Shown in pieces: positions 42,158-52,094 of a DNA stretch of 64,000 bases; within the stretch, counting starts at the first letter, position 1, and each line of letters starts with the position of its first letter. This DNA comes from JABDMD01 sp965203475. Lineage in GTDB: Bacteria; Pseudomonadota; Gammaproteobacteria; UBA4575. The stretch covers positions 558,001 through 622,000 of the forward strand of contig OZ241890.1 of the NCBI GenBank assembly GCA_965203475.1. Direction: 5' to 3'. Position numbers and translations under genes: made by a program. Below the pieces are notes generated by a model. It saw only the letters and a program-made list of their open reading frames with translations, was not told the DNA's origin and ran no database searches.

Positions 42158-43712
42158 TTCAAATATAAAAATTTGTCCAATTCACATATTTGCCCTCCTT
42201 GCAGGCATATGTGTAATGGGATTTATTTTTCGAGATGGCTTATTCCATATAGTAAATTCTTGGAATGCAGAAGAATATAGTCATAGTTATTTAATTCCTT
42301 TTGTAAGTGCGTATTTAATATGGCAGCGTAGAGACCTTTTACAAAATATCCCACTGGTTGGTTCATGGGTAGGCGTGTTAGTGGTCATTTTTGGTTCTGT
42401 TCTCTTTATTATTGGCGAGCTGAGCACACTATATACAGTAATTGAGTATGCGTTTTTAATTGTGCTGCTCAGTGCAGTTCTGTCGTTGTTTGGATGGAAA
42501 GCATTTAAGATTGTTGCCATTCCATTGTTGCTACTTTTTTTCACTATACCCTTACCGAATTTTATTTATAACAATCTATCTGCTGAATTACAGCTAATCT
42601 CCTCAAAAATTGGTGTTGAAATTATTCGCATGATGGGAATTAGCGTATACCTTGAGGGTAATGTAATTGATTTAGGTTCATATAAATTACAAGTAGCAGA
42701 AGCATGCAATGGTTTACGTTATCTTTTTCCGCTAATGACATTAGGCTTTATTTCTGCTTATTTATTTAAACAAGCTTTATGGAAAAGAGTGTTGGTATTT
42801 TTATCAACTATTCCGATAACTATCATTATGAACAGCTTTCGCATAGCCGTTATTGGATGGCTAGTGGAGCATTGGGGAATTTCTATGGCAGAAGGTTTTT
42901 TGCACGACTTCGAAGGTTGGGTCGTATTTATGATTTGCTTTGCAATTTTGTTATTAATTATGGCGATACTGGTTCGGGTGGGTAAAGATAAAAGCACATT
43001 GGCACATGCATTTGGTATACAAAAGGAAGTGTATACTGGAGAACATATAACAAGTAGCAGTAATAAAATTCCTACACAATATATCGCAACGATATTGATA
43101 CTACTTTCAGTATTAGTTTTATCTTTAATTCTTCCTAATCGTGAAGAGATCCTTCCAGATCGAATTGAATTTTCTAATTACTCACAAGAAATTGGGTCAT
43201 GGACAGGGAAAAAGAAAGACATGGAGTTGGTCTATATCAATGCACTAATGTTTGATGACTATTATTTGGCTGATTATGTGAATGAAGCAGGTGAAGGAGT
43301 TAATTACTATATTGCTTACTATGCTTCACAGCGTAAAGGACAATCAGCCCATTCTCCACGTTCATGTTTGCCAGGCGGTGGCTGGGAAATTAAATCTTTA
43401 AAACGTATTCCATTAAAAGGTTTGATGAGAGACGGCAAACAAATTTACGTCAACAGAGTCCTCACACAACTTGGAAATACCAAAACGCTGGTTTATTACT
43501 GGTTCAAGCAGCGTAATAGAAATGTAACCAATGAGTATTTAGTTAAATGGTATTTATTTTGGGATGCATTAACCAAGAATAGAACTGATGGAGCCTTAAT
43601 ACGTATTACTACGATAGTCCCAGAAGGCCATGGAATAGAAGATGCTGATAGCAGGCTTTATGAGTTTGCAAAGCATGCACTAAAAGACATATCTAATTAT
43701 GTGCCTGATTAA
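42144..43712 (+). CDS. xrtA: Exosortase A fused to EpsI domain
   Basis: Membrane transpeptidase that recognises and cleaves PEP-CTERM sorting signals. The N-terminal ~290 residues are polytopic with the catalytic triad visible: Cys188 in EACNGLRYL, Arg233 in NSFRIAVIG and His254 in FLHDFEGW. The C-terminal ~200 residues are the EpsI domain (SAHSPRSCLPGGGWEI). The start is a TTG at 42144 or 42150, overlapping the ATPase gene, so translation is probably coupled. The likely substrate in the window is the protein at 34684. Confidence 0.92.
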   Translation: MVLRNSNIKICPIHIFALLAGICVMGFIFRDGLFHIVNSWNAEEYSHSYLIPFVSAYLIWQRRDLLQNIPLVGSWVGVLVVIFGSVLFIIGELSTLYTVIEYAFLIVLLSAVLSLFGWKAFKIVAIPLLLLFFTIPLPNFIYNNLSAELQLISSKIGVEIIRMMGISVYLEGNVIDLGSYKLQVAEACNGLRYLFPLMTLGFISAYLFKQALWKRVLVFLSTIPITIIMNSFRIAVIGWLVEHWGISMAEGFLHDFEGWVVFMICFAILLLIMAILVRVGKDKSTLAHAFGIQKEVYTGEHITSSSNKIPTQYIATILILLSVLVLSLILPNREEILPDRIEFSNYSQEIGSWTGKKKDMELVYINALMFDDYYLADYVNEAGEGVNYYIAYYASQRKGQSAHSPRSCLPGGGWEIKSLKRIPLKGLMRDGKQIYVNRVLTQLGNTKTLVYYWFKQRNRNVTNEYLVKWYLFWDALTKNRTDGALIRITTIVPEGHGIEDADSRLYEFAKHALKDISNYVPD

Positions 43713-43730
43713 GTACTTGGATAGTTAAGA

Positions 43731-45368
43731 ATGGCATTCTTCATTACATTTTTGGTCGCAATGTTTACATCCATTATGTGCATACCACCGTTATTAAAGT
43801 TGGCGAGTCGATTGCACATTTTAGATGTTCCTGATAAACGAAAGATCCATGATGCACCCATACCAAGAATTGGTGGAATCGCTTTAGTCATTGCTGCACT
43901 AGTTCCAATTTTTTTGTGGATTCCTTTAAATCAGGAGATGCTACTTTTAATTTCTGGAATTGCAGTAATTTTTATTACTGGAATATTAGATGATGTTTAT
44001 GATTTAAATTACAAAATTAAATTAGTTTCACAAATAATTGCCGCATCCTTTGCTGTTTTTGGTGCAGGTATAAGTTTTGGAGCAATTCATGTAACTTCAA
44101 ATTTCATTGTTGATGGATTGGCGCTTCAAATTCTTTCGGTCATTTTTATTGTAGGTGTCACGAATGCATTAAATTTGTCCGATGGTATGGATGGCTTAGC
44201 TGCTGGGGTATCACTATTATCACTATCTGTAATCTCATTACTAGCCATTGAATCAGATTCCGATATCGCATTACTAATATGCATAGCACTGATTGGGGGC
44301 ATATTCGGATTTCTGAGATTCAACACCTATCCTGCGAAAATATTTATGGGCGATACGGGGAGTCAGTTCTTAGGATTTATGCTTGCAGTATTGTCTCTGG
44401 TGATTGTTGAAAGTAATACATTAGCCTATAGCGCACTGCTTCCATTTTTAATAATCGGTCTACCAGTCGTTGATACACTATCAGTAATTATAATTAGGTT
44501 GTTAAATAAAAAATCACCATTTTCACCAGACCAAAATCATATTCATCATCGATTGCTTAACTCAGGCTACAAACAATACACGGCAGTAATAATTTTATAT
44601 GTATTACAGCTTTTCTTTGTACTTTGTGCATACTTATTTAATACATTAAATGATAGTAGATTATTGATACTCTATATTTTAATTTCAACTTGCAGTATAG
44701 GCGTAGTATGGGGGTTCTCATATTTAAATACATCATCAATCAAACATTTAGAATATTGGAACAAAGAGTCTAGAAAAACTTCTATAGCATCTTCTCTACG
44801 GGCATTTGAGACTACAGGAGTATTTAATATAGTAATAATATTTTTAGTTGTTTGGTTTTTGGCTAACATATTTTTTACAAATATAGTAATTTCGGTTGAT
44901 ATTATATATTCGGCATTATTATTACTAATTTTTCCGCTCTGGAAATTACTACAAAGAAGTAGTAGCAATTTAACTTGGCTTGAAAGAGGAATCGCCTATA
45001 TGATGGCTGTGTTAGTCATGTATTTGGAATATCAAGGACAAGTTGTACAGACTGGGGGCATAAATATAATTATGCTTCTGGTACTTACGAGTTGTGTAAT
45101 TATTAAAATGTTGCGACATAAGACGAGTGGATTTCAAGGCAGCCCACTTGACTTTTTAATTCTGCTGTTAGCTTTGATTGGACCTTTATTTATTTTTGTT
45201 AATACCGATCAATACTTAATAAGTATTTTAGTATTGAAATCAATTTTACTATTTTATTGCGTAGAAATATTATTCATAGTATTACGCGAAAATACTAAAT
45301 ATGTGCGCGCGTTTATGATTACACATCTGGGCATAATAGTATTACTAGGAATTACAAATTTTGCATAG
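43731..45368 (+). CDS. Undecaprenyl-phosphate sugar-1-phosphate transferase (MraY/WecA family)
   Basis: Starts polymer synthesis by moving a sugar-1-phosphate from a UDP-sugar to the lipid carrier. A 545-residue polytopic protein; the N-terminal two thirds carry the family motifs DVPDKRKIHDAPIPRIGG, ITGILDDVYDLNYK, NALNLSDGMDGLAAG, FMGDTGSQFLG and NHIHHRLL. The last ~200 residues are an extra block of membrane helices without a recognised domain. Many XrtA loci instead use a WbaP-type transferase, so this is a variant set-up. Confidence 0.88.
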   Translation: MAFFITFLVAMFTSIMCIPPLLKLASRLHILDVPDKRKIHDAPIPRIGGIALVIAALVPIFLWIPLNQEMLLLISGIAVIFITGILDDVYDLNYKIKLVSQIIAASFAVFGAGISFGAIHVTSNFIVDGLALQILSVIFIVGVTNALNLSDGMDGLAAGVSLLSLSVISLLAIESDSDIALLICIALIGGIFGFLRFNTYPAKIFMGDTGSQFLGFMLAVLSLVIVESNTLAYSALLPFLIIGLPVVDTLSVIIIRLLNKKSPFSPDQNHIHHRLLNSGYKQYTAVIILYVLQLFFVLCAYLFNTLNDSRLLILYILISTCSIGVVWGFSYLNTSSIKHLEYWNKESRKTSIASSLRAFETTGVFNIVIIFLVVWFLANIFFTNIVISVDIIYSALLLLIFPLWKLLQRSSSNLTWLERGIAYMMAVLVMYLEYQGQVVQTGGINIIMLLVLTSCVIIKMLRHKTSGFQGSPLDFLILLLALIGPLFIFVNTDQYLISILVLKSILLFYCVEILFIVLRENTKYVRAFMITHLGIIVLLGITNFA

Positions 45369-45383
45369 TTAAGAGTATTAAAA

Positions 45384-47762
45384 ATGAAAATGTTATTAAA
45401 ATTATTTTTATTAGCTTTTGTAGCTTTAATTCTTTCATGTAGTGGTGGAGAGGATCGTAAAATTTCCTATATAGAAAAAGGAGATCGTCTATATGAAGAA
45501 GGCAATTATGAGAAAGCACAGTTGGAGTATAAAAATGCATTGCAAATTGATCCAAAAGATGCAACAGCACATTTTAAACTAGCACAAACCGCAGAAAACT
45601 TAAAAGCTTGGCGTACAGCAGTACAACACTATCTGGCTGTACTGCAATTAGATGAATCTCATGTTGAGGCACGAATTAAATTAGCGCAAATTTATTTACT
45701 AGGTGGGGTTCGAAATCAAGCCAAAGAAATGATAGATGAAGCAATTTCTTTAAATGGGAATAATGCAGACGCACTTGCTGTAAGAGGAGGCATCGCTCTT
45801 CAAAATGAAGAGGTTGATGAGGCACAGAAGGATGCAAATGCTGCTCTGACATTAGATGAGAAAAATAATTTAGCCCGCTCTTTGCAAGTGGCGATCTATA
45901 TGCGAAAAAATGAAGTGGATAAGGCTATTGAATTAGTCAAAAAAAATATTCAACAACAGCCGGATAACGTTACACAAAATTTACTTCTTGCGGATATTTA
46001 TATTAGAAATGGGCGGGCTGAAGAGGCAATTCTTCCTATCAATTCATTAATTGAAAGTTACCCAGAAAGTTTAACGTTTCGTATACAAAAAGTAAATTTA
46101 CTATCAGCCTTAAAACGTCCGGAAGATGCAAAAAATGAAATTAATCAGGCATTAAATGATTTTCCTGATAATTCACAAGTAAAGTTATTATTAGTTCGCT
46201 TTTTGGCTCAGTACGAGTCAAAAGATGCTGCGGAAAGTAAATTAAAAGAATTCGTAGAGTTAAACTCAGATGAGCTAAAACTGAAACTAGCTTTGGGTGA
46301 TTGGTATGCGAGTGACAAGAAATTAGATTTAGCCAAAGAACAATATTTATTGATTATTGAAGAAGATCAGCATCTGGAAGCATTAGAAGCAAGAAAACGA
46401 TTAGCAAAATTAGAATTTAAAGCAGGAAATGAAGAAAATGCACTAGCACATCTAGATGAAATTCTCACTAGGAATCCCCGTGATCCAGATGGTTTACTTT
46501 TACGCGGTGCTTATTCTTTGTCAAAAAATGATGCAGCTAGTGCCATTGCTGATTTTCGATCCATCCTGAAAGATAAACCGAATGATATTAGTGTACTTCG
46601 ATTGCTAGCCTATTCTTATTTGCAGAATGATCAGCCCAATTTGGCAAAAGAGGCAATCCAACAAGCGGTTAAATTTGATGAGGATAATGAAGAATTACAG
46701 CTTATTTATGCTCAACTATTAGGTAATCAAGGTGAACGAGGCTTAGCGCGAGATGTATTAGATGAAGTAATTGCAAACAATGATGGGAATGAGCAGGCAC
46801 TAAAAGTTATGTTTGATTTACAAGTAGCCGAAAAGGATTGGGATGGTGCCATCAGTACCGCTGAAAAGATTCAGCAAATGCAACCCGATAGTGCATTACC
46901 AGAATATTTACAAGGGCTCCTATTTGACGCCAAAGGCTCAAAAATAGAGGCAGAAAATAAATATTTAGCCGCTCTTGAGAAACAGCCGAATGCAGTTGAA
47001 CCGCTAACTGCATTAGTTAAGCATTATGTAAATGGAGGTGAGTATGGTAAAGCCCATAGTTTACTTGATGATACTATTGAAAATAATCCTAACAATGTTG
47101 TTGCATATAATTTAAAAGCCGAAATGTATGTTAAGCAAGGAGAATTAAACGAGGCAGAAAAATATTTTAGTGAAGCCATAAATCTACAGCCGAACTGGTG
47201 GGTTCCATATCGTGGATATGCGGCAATGCTGTATTCGCAGAAAAAAGTTTCCGAAGCTATTGACAAATATGCAGAAGGGATTAGCAATGGTGCAGATATT
47301 GAACGTTTAGGAGTAGATCGTGCACTAATTTTGGAAAATAACAAACAATTATCTGAAGCAAAGCAACAATATCAAGATATCTTAGTCAAAAAGGGAGATT
47401 CCACTATTGCAAAAAATAACTTGGCAATGTTATTAGTTGGGAATAATGCAAATCAAACAGACCTAGAATTAGCAGGAAAGTTAGTGGAAGAGTTTTCTAC
47501 TTCTAACAGTCCAGCATATTTAGATACATTTGGCTGGGTGCAGTATAAATTGGGTAATAATGATGATGCCATTACTTCGCTGGAGAAAGCAGTGGCACTT
47601 GCACCTAAGGCGCCTGAGTTACGATATCATTTAGGTATGGCTTATGCAGCCAATAATGAAAACGAAAAGGCAATAGAAGAACTGCAAACGGCGGTAGATG
47701 CCAATCGAAACTTCCGGGGAATTGAACAGGCAAAGAGGACATTGGATGAATTAAAATCTTGA
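45384..47762 (+). CDS. prsT: TPR-repeat lipoprotein of the PEP-CTERM system (PrsT-like)
   Basis: 792 residues: a lipoprotein signal (LFLLAFVALILSC, modified Cys near 20) and then about 20 tetratricopeptide-like helices pairs from residue 30 to the end, starting with GDRLYEEGNYEKAQLEYKNA. This matches the PEP-CTERM TPR lipoprotein family (TIGR02917-like) in length, anchoring and location. Probably a scaffold for the export or sorting machinery. Last intact gene of the operon. Confidence 0.88.
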   Translation: MKMLLKLFLLAFVALILSCSGGEDRKISYIEKGDRLYEEGNYEKAQLEYKNALQIDPKDATAHFKLAQTAENLKAWRTAVQHYLAVLQLDESHVEARIKLAQIYLLGGVRNQAKEMIDEAISLNGNNADALAVRGGIALQNEEVDEAQKDANAALTLDEKNNLARSLQVAIYMRKNEVDKAIELVKKNIQQQPDNVTQNLLLADIYIRNGRAEEAILPINSLIESYPESLTFRIQKVNLLSALKRPEDAKNEINQALNDFPDNSQVKLLLVRFLAQYESKDAAESKLKEFVELNSDELKLKLALGDWYASDKKLDLAKEQYLLIIEEDQHLEALEARKRLAKLEFKAGNEENALAHLDEILTRNPRDPDGLLLRGAYSLSKNDAASAIADFRSILKDKPNDISVLRLLAYSYLQNDQPNLAKEAIQQAVKFDEDNEELQLIYAQLLGNQGERGLARDVLDEVIANNDGNEQALKVMFDLQVAEKDWDGAISTAEKIQQMQPDSALPEYLQGLLFDAKGSKIEAENKYLAALEKQPNAVEPLTALVKHYVNGGEYGKAHSLLDDTIENNPNNVVAYNLKAEMYVKQGELNEAEKYFSEAINLQPNWWVPYRGYAAMLYSQKKVSEAIDKYAEGISNGADIERLGVDRALILENNKQLSEAKQQYQDILVKKGDSTIAKNNLAMLLVGNNANQTDLELAGKLVEEFSTSNSPAYLDTFGWVQYKLGNNDDAITSLEKAVALAPKAPELRYHLGMAYAANNENEKAIEELQTAVDANRNFRGIEQAKRTLDELKS

Positions 47763-47936
47763 TTACTGTTTTGTTTTAATTTCTTGAATTAATTGATTAA
47801 CTTTTGAATCGAAATTAACAGGTTCAATCAATACTATATGTGAACGATTGACAGACATAGATTTAGGTGCATGCCATTCACCACCTCTTTTATATAGTGT
47901 GTTTTTAATTTCCTTGGTGTCTTTGATGGAAATTTT
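47763..47936 (-). pseudogene. Gene fragment, 57-codon C-terminal remnant
   Basis: An open minus-strand frame without a start codon (TGA just upstream) reads KISIKDTKEIKNTLYKRGGE, later SVNRSHIVLIEPVNFD, and ends at a stop touching the TPR gene. The text looks like real protein but no family is recognised. It converges directly on the TPR lipoprotein gene. Confidence 0.4.
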
Positions 47937-47956
47937 TCAATATTGATGAAACTATA

Positions 47957-48258
47957 TTTTTCATAACACCAAACCCTAAATACTTATATTTAAGCAAACA
48001 GCATGATGAGCGCTAGCACACCTCATGTATGGGATTGATAAAAAGGATGGCTTTGTATGTTTATCTGGAAATATTGGCACAGGCAAGACCACTAATTGTC
48101 GCTGCATGTTGGAATAATTACCAGGTGATACAGATGTGGTATTTGCAATAAATCCTAAATTTTCACCACTAGGACTTCTCGCTTCAATTTGTGATGAGTT
48201 AGGAATCAAATATCGAATAGATGCAAATTTAAAAAATTTTTGTCCAAAAACTGTTTGA
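47957..48258 (+). pseudogene. Decayed ExeA-like AAA ATPase gene
   Basis: Reading frames across stops and a frameshift give TPNPKYLYLSKQHDER, then YGIDKKDGFVCLSGNIGTGKTT (split here into shorter pieces: GNIGTGKTT is the Walker A), then VVFAINPKFSPLGLLASIC. This is the N-terminal half of a secretion-type ATPase like the intact one at 41336. There are in-frame stops after CMLE and after CPKTV, so it is inactive. Confidence 0.75.
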
Positions 48259-48275
48259 CTATTTGATAAGTGCGC

Positions 48276-48350
48276 ATGCAAAAAGGCGCCAAATTTGTAT
48301 TTGAAAAACCGTTTAATCCTAAAGAATTACTGGATGTACTTGTCTCATAA
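48276..48350 (+). pseudogene. Remnant of a response-regulator receiver domain
   Basis: A 24-codon frame reads GAKFVFEKPFNPKELLDVLV, the typical end of a receiver domain (GAxxFxxKPFxxxxLL). The rest of the gene is missing. Together with the neighbouring ATPase remnant this marks a decayed patch at the end of the polysaccharide locus, where two-component regulators are often found. Confidence 0.5.
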
Positions 48351-48516
48351 CATTAGCAATTTCATGTAGTGTATGCTGTGCATATAATCGCTTGCCGAAG
48401 ATTCTAGCCATATAACAAACACATTAGTTTATGCGCAATAGTATATTTTTGAACTTGTATTTTTTATTCTGGTCAACCCTGTATAATTCTTAAAATTTTA
48501 ACCTAAGGTACTGAAA
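48351..48516. other. Intergenic region before msrP
   Basis: No coding frame. It contains the msrP promoter region, with TATAAT at 48481-48486 followed 30 bp later by the first codon; no clear -35 or operator was recognised. Confidence 0.3.
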
Positions 48517-49473
48517 ATGTTGATAAAAGTAGTCAAAAATAGTGAGGTACAAGAGTCTGAAATTACAGATGAAAAGATTTATAAAGCGCGTAGAAAATTT
48601 ATACAGTCTTCTGCCTCCATCACCGCTGTTTCATTGGCGCCTTCCTTAATTGCTTGGCCAACTAGTAGTTCTGCCAAGTTAAATTTTAAAGAAATAGCTA
48701 AGAGTGAATTCTCAACAGATGAGATGTCCACGCCTATAGATGCGGTCACAAGCTACAACAATTTTTATGAACTAGGTCTAGATAAAGGCGATCCAAAAAG
48801 AAATGCACATCTTTTAAAAGTGAAACCCTGGAGTATTCGTGTTGAAGGTGAGTGTGAAAAGCCAGGTGAGTATGATTTAGAAGATTTTCTCACGCCTGCG
48901 AAACTAGAAGAAAGAGTTTATCGTCTCCGCTGCGTAGAGGCGTGGTCCATGGTCATTCCCTGGGTAGGTATAGAGCTTGGACCTGTATTGAAAAAGTTTA
49001 AGCCGACTTCTAAGGCAAAATTTGTTCAGTTTAAAACCATATTTGACCCTGAAAATTTGCCGGGTCAAAAGCGAACCGTACTACAATGGCCATACCGTGA
49101 AGGTTTACGTATGGATGAAGCCATGCATCCATTAACTATTTTATCGGTAGGTTTGTATGGAAAAGAGCTTCCAAATCAAAATGGGGCACCGCTACGAATA
49201 ATAGTTCCGTGGAAATACGGATTTAAGAGTATTAAATCAATTGTTAGTTTAAAGTTTACTGAAATTCAACCAGAAACAAGTTGGAATGTTGCAGGACCAA
49301 GGGAATATGGATTCTATTCAAATGTTAACCCCGAAGTAGATCATCCTCGCTGGAGTCAAAAGCGTGAACGGCGAATTGGAGAATTTTTAAAACGAGAAAC
49401 CCTACCTTTCAATGGCTATGCTGAAGAGGTTGCTAGCTTATATGAAGGCATGGATCTTAAAAAACATTATTAA
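48517..49473 (+). CDS. msrP: Protein-methionine-sulfoxide reductase, molybdenum catalytic subunit
   Basis: Periplasmic molybdopterin enzyme (YedY) that repairs oxidised methionine in envelope proteins. 318 residues with a twin-arginine signal (ARRKFIQSSASITAVSLAP). The Mo-binding cysteine is in YRLRCVEAWSMVIPW, and PHRLTILSVGLYG-type family sequence appears as MHPLTILSVGLYG. The haem-binding membrane partner MsrQ follows 44 bp downstream. Confidence 0.94.
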   Translation: MLIKVVKNSEVQESEITDEKIYKARRKFIQSSASITAVSLAPSLIAWPTSSSAKLNFKEIAKSEFSTDEMSTPIDAVTSYNNFYELGLDKGDPKRNAHLLKVKPWSIRVEGECEKPGEYDLEDFLTPAKLEERVYRLRCVEAWSMVIPWVGIELGPVLKKFKPTSKAKFVQFKTIFDPENLPGQKRTVLQWPYREGLRMDEAMHPLTILSVGLYGKELPNQNGAPLRIIVPWKYGFKSIKSIVSLKFTEIQPETSWNVAGPREYGFYSNVNPEVDHPRWSQKRERRIGEFLKRETLPFNGYAEEVASLYEGMDLKKHY

Positions 49474-49517
49474 AAACTCACACCTTTTTAATAATAAAAC
49501 TAAATCTTGTAAACCTA

Positions 49518-50114
49518 GTGAATAGTTTACTTGCGAGTAAATATACGAAGCCTATTGTATTTATGCTTTGTCTAATGCCTCTTGGAGTATTATTCTACTG
49601 GTATCTTGTGGATAGTCTTGGGGCAAATCCCATTGAAACAGTAAACAGAAGAACGGGTGATTGGGCTTTACGTTTTCTTTTAATTACTTTGGCAATTACA
49701 CCGATTAGAAGACTTACTAGATGGAATAGTCTAGTCAATTATCGAAGAATGTTGGGGTTGTTTACTTTCTTTTACGTCTGTGTGCATTTAACTTCGTATA
49801 CAGTTCTCGATCAATTTTTCAATTTCTCAGAAATATTTGCTGACATTTTAAAACGCCCGTTTATCACAGCAGGATTTTCTGCATTTATCCTGCTTATTCC
49901 TCTTGCCATTACATCAAATGACAAAATGGTAGAAAAATTACAACACCACTGGGTAAAGCTACATAAGTTGGTTTATATTGTTGCTATGTTGGCAGTGTTG
50001 CATTTTTGGTGGATGGTGAAAATCGACACGCGCGAACCCATGATTTACGCGGTTATTTTATTTTTCTTGCTTGCGTTTCGTTTGTTTTTCTATTTTAAGC
50101 GCAAAATTTCATAG
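49518..50114 (+). CDS. msrQ: Haem-binding membrane subunit MsrQ
   Basis: Cytochrome b-type membrane protein (YedZ) that feeds electrons to MsrP from the respiratory chain. 198 residues with five to six hydrophobic segments; TGDWALRFLLITLAITPIRR and RRMLGLFTFFYVCVHLTSY (with a haem-ligating His) are typical, and HHWVKLHKLVYIV holds further His ligands. Start is a GTG. Function follows from pairing with msrP. Confidence 0.92.
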   Translation: MNSLLASKYTKPIVFMLCLMPLGVLFYWYLVDSLGANPIETVNRRTGDWALRFLLITLAITPIRRLTRWNSLVNYRRMLGLFTFFYVCVHLTSYTVLDQFFNFSEIFADILKRPFITAGFSAFILLIPLAITSNDKMVEKLQHHWVKLHKLVYIVAMLAVLHFWWMVKIDTREPMIYAVILFFLLAFRLFFYFKRKIS

Positions 50115-50154
50115 CTTTTCAAATCTTTTTTCTTCTGTGTTATAGGAAATTAAA

Positions 50155-50886
50155 TTGAAAGATCGGTTAGTTGCTCACCGAGGGGATATGACTTCTTATC
50201 CTGAGAATAGTTTATATGCCTTTAAAAAAGCTGCAGAGCTTGGCTTTTCCTATATTGAGTTAGATATTCAAATCTCAAAAGATTCTAAAGCTATTGTTAT
50301 TCATGATGAAGATTTGCTAAGAACCGTGGGTATAAAGGAAATGGTGTGCAATCTTACATCAGAAGAATTATCCAAAATCACACTACTTTCCGAAAACAAA
50401 AATATTCAAAACTCTCATTTACTACAGATAGCAACTTTAAAGAAGGCTATATCAGCTTTGAATTCATTTAAAGATATAACCTTATTTGTCGAAATAAAAG
50501 AACAAAGTATCGAAAAATTTGGTTTGCAAAAAGTTATGAACAGTGTTTTAGGTGAATTGGAGCATGCAAAGATAAACATTGTTATTATTTCATTTTCGCA
50601 TGAAGTGGTGAAGTTCGTTAAGGAATTTAAAAATGTTAATAATGGGTGGGTATTGCGAAAATATAATCAATCGACAGTAGAGCAGGTCGTAGAGCTAAAT
50701 CCTGGCTATATTTTTTGCAATGTTAAAAAGATTAGTAAACCTGCTGAGTTATTGAAAGGAGCTTGGAAGTGGGCATTATATGATGTAATGAATCCGGCTT
50801 TTGCATGTGAACTTTTGATGCAAGGTGTTGATTTGATAGAGACGGGAGATATTGTCAGGCTTAATTCCTCGGAAGAGTTTCAATAA
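50155..50886 (+). CDS. Cytoplasmic glycerophosphodiester phosphodiesterase
   Basis: Cleaves glycerophosphodiesters to glycerol-3-phosphate and an alcohol, recycling phospholipid head groups. 243 residues without a signal peptide, like UgpQ. Catalytic motifs: AHRGDMTSYPENS near the start, IELDIQ and IHDEDLLRT. It starts with TTG (MKDRLVAHRG) and lies 8 bp before the glycerol-3-phosphate dehydrogenase gene, which uses its product. Confidence 0.9.
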   Translation: MKDRLVAHRGDMTSYPENSLYAFKKAAELGFSYIELDIQISKDSKAIVIHDEDLLRTVGIKEMVCNLTSEELSKITLLSENKNIQNSHLLQIATLKKAISALNSFKDITLFVEIKEQSIEKFGLQKVMNSVLGELEHAKINIVIISFSHEVVKFVKEFKNVNNGWVLRKYNQSTVEQVVELNPGYIFCNVKKISKPAELLKGAWKWALYDVMNPAFACELLMQGVDLIETGDIVRLNSSEEFQ

Positions 50887-50894
50887 ATGTATAC

Positions 50895-52082
50895 ATGAAC
50901 ATTCAGTATGATGTAGTAATAATTGGTGGAGGTATTCACGGCGTTGGGGTCGCACAAGCAGCTGCTGTTAAAGGCTATAAGACAATATTATTGGAACAAT
51001 ATGATCATCTGGCAGAAGGGACTTCTTCACGTTCCAGCAAGCTTATTCATGGTGGTTTGCGTTACTTAGAGCAATTTGAATTTCCATTGGTGCATGAATG
51101 TTTAGTGGAGCGTAGCTATTTATTAAAAAATGCTCCAGATTTAGTAAAGCTCACACCCGTCTACATTCCAATCTATAGCCATTCTCAGCGCACTCCTTGG
51201 ATGATATGGGCAGGCCTCACTTTGTATGCGTTGCTTGGCAGTTTCAAGAAAGATGCTGCCTTTAAAATAATTCCAAAAGCTGAATGGAGTAAGCTTCATA
51301 ATATCGAAACAAATGAATTACGCGCTGTTTATCAATATTATGAAGCACAAACCGATGACCAATTATTAACACAAGCTGTAATGAACTCTGCGATTGAATA
51401 TGGTGCAGAGCTAAATTTGGATGCAAAAGTTGTAAATATTAAATTAGTAGACGATTCTTGCGAAGTTACTTATCAAACACACTCAGGCAAGCAATCTATT
51501 TTAACGAGTTCAACCGTTGTAAATGCGGCAGGCCCGTGGGCAAGACAAGTTTTACAAAATGTAGCTCCTCAACAAAAATTAATAGATGTCGATTTAGTAC
51601 AGGGTGCGCATATTGTTTTGCCAATTCAATTAGGCGAAGTGATTTTCTATATTGAAAGTCCGCAAGATGGTCGGCCCATTTTTATTATGCCTTGGTATGG
51701 CAAAACTATGATTGGCACCACGGAAACTATATATAAGAATGATCCAGCTGAGATACGGGCGACAGACAAAGAAATAGAATATTTATTACATGCATTTTAT
51801 TCCTATTTTCCAAACTATAAATCACAAAATATTGAGCTAAGAGAGCATTTTGCTGGATTACGCGTATTACCTAAAAATTACAAAGATGCTAATCAACGCT
51901 CCAGAGAAACGATTTATTTGCGAGACCGAAAACATAAACCACGTTTGTTATCCATATTTGGCGGAAAGTTAACGGCGTATCGGGCCACCTCTGAACAAGT
52001 TATAAAATATTTACATAGTTCACTTCCGCCTTCAAAGAGTGTTCTAAAAACAAGTGAAGTCAAATTAAGTAGGCCAAGCTGA
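50895..52082 (+). CDS. glpD: FAD-dependent glycerol-3-phosphate dehydrogenase (short form)
   Basis: Oxidises glycerol-3-phosphate to dihydroxyacetone phosphate at the inner membrane, passing electrons to quinone. The FAD-binding GGGIHGVGVAQAAA and the signature SSRSSKLIHGGLRYLEQ are present. At 395 residues it lacks the C-terminal ~100-residue domain of E. coli GlpD (501). No continuing frame follows the stop, so this looks like a naturally short form rather than a recent frameshift. Operon with the phosphodiesterase gene. Confidence 0.88.
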   Translation: MNIQYDVVIIGGGIHGVGVAQAAAVKGYKTILLEQYDHLAEGTSSRSSKLIHGGLRYLEQFEFPLVHECLVERSYLLKNAPDLVKLTPVYIPIYSHSQRTPWMIWAGLTLYALLGSFKKDAAFKIIPKAEWSKLHNIETNELRAVYQYYEAQTDDQLLTQAVMNSAIEYGAELNLDAKVVNIKLVDDSCEVTYQTHSGKQSILTSSTVVNAAGPWARQVLQNVAPQQKLIDVDLVQGAHIVLPIQLGEVIFYIESPQDGRPIFIMPWYGKTMIGTTETIYKNDPAEIRATDKEIEYLLHAFYSYFPNYKSQNIELREHFAGLRVLPKNYKDANQRSRETIYLRDRKHKPRLLSIFGGKLTAYRATSEQVIKYLHSSLPPSKSVLKTSEVKLSRPS

Positions 52083-52094
52083 GATTATCTGTTC

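Noticed and set aside
47976..48281. 101-codon minus-strand frame after the TPR lipoprotein gene
   Set aside because: The plus strand of the same stretch reads as a decayed ExeA-like ATPase with a Walker A motif, which explains the open frame.
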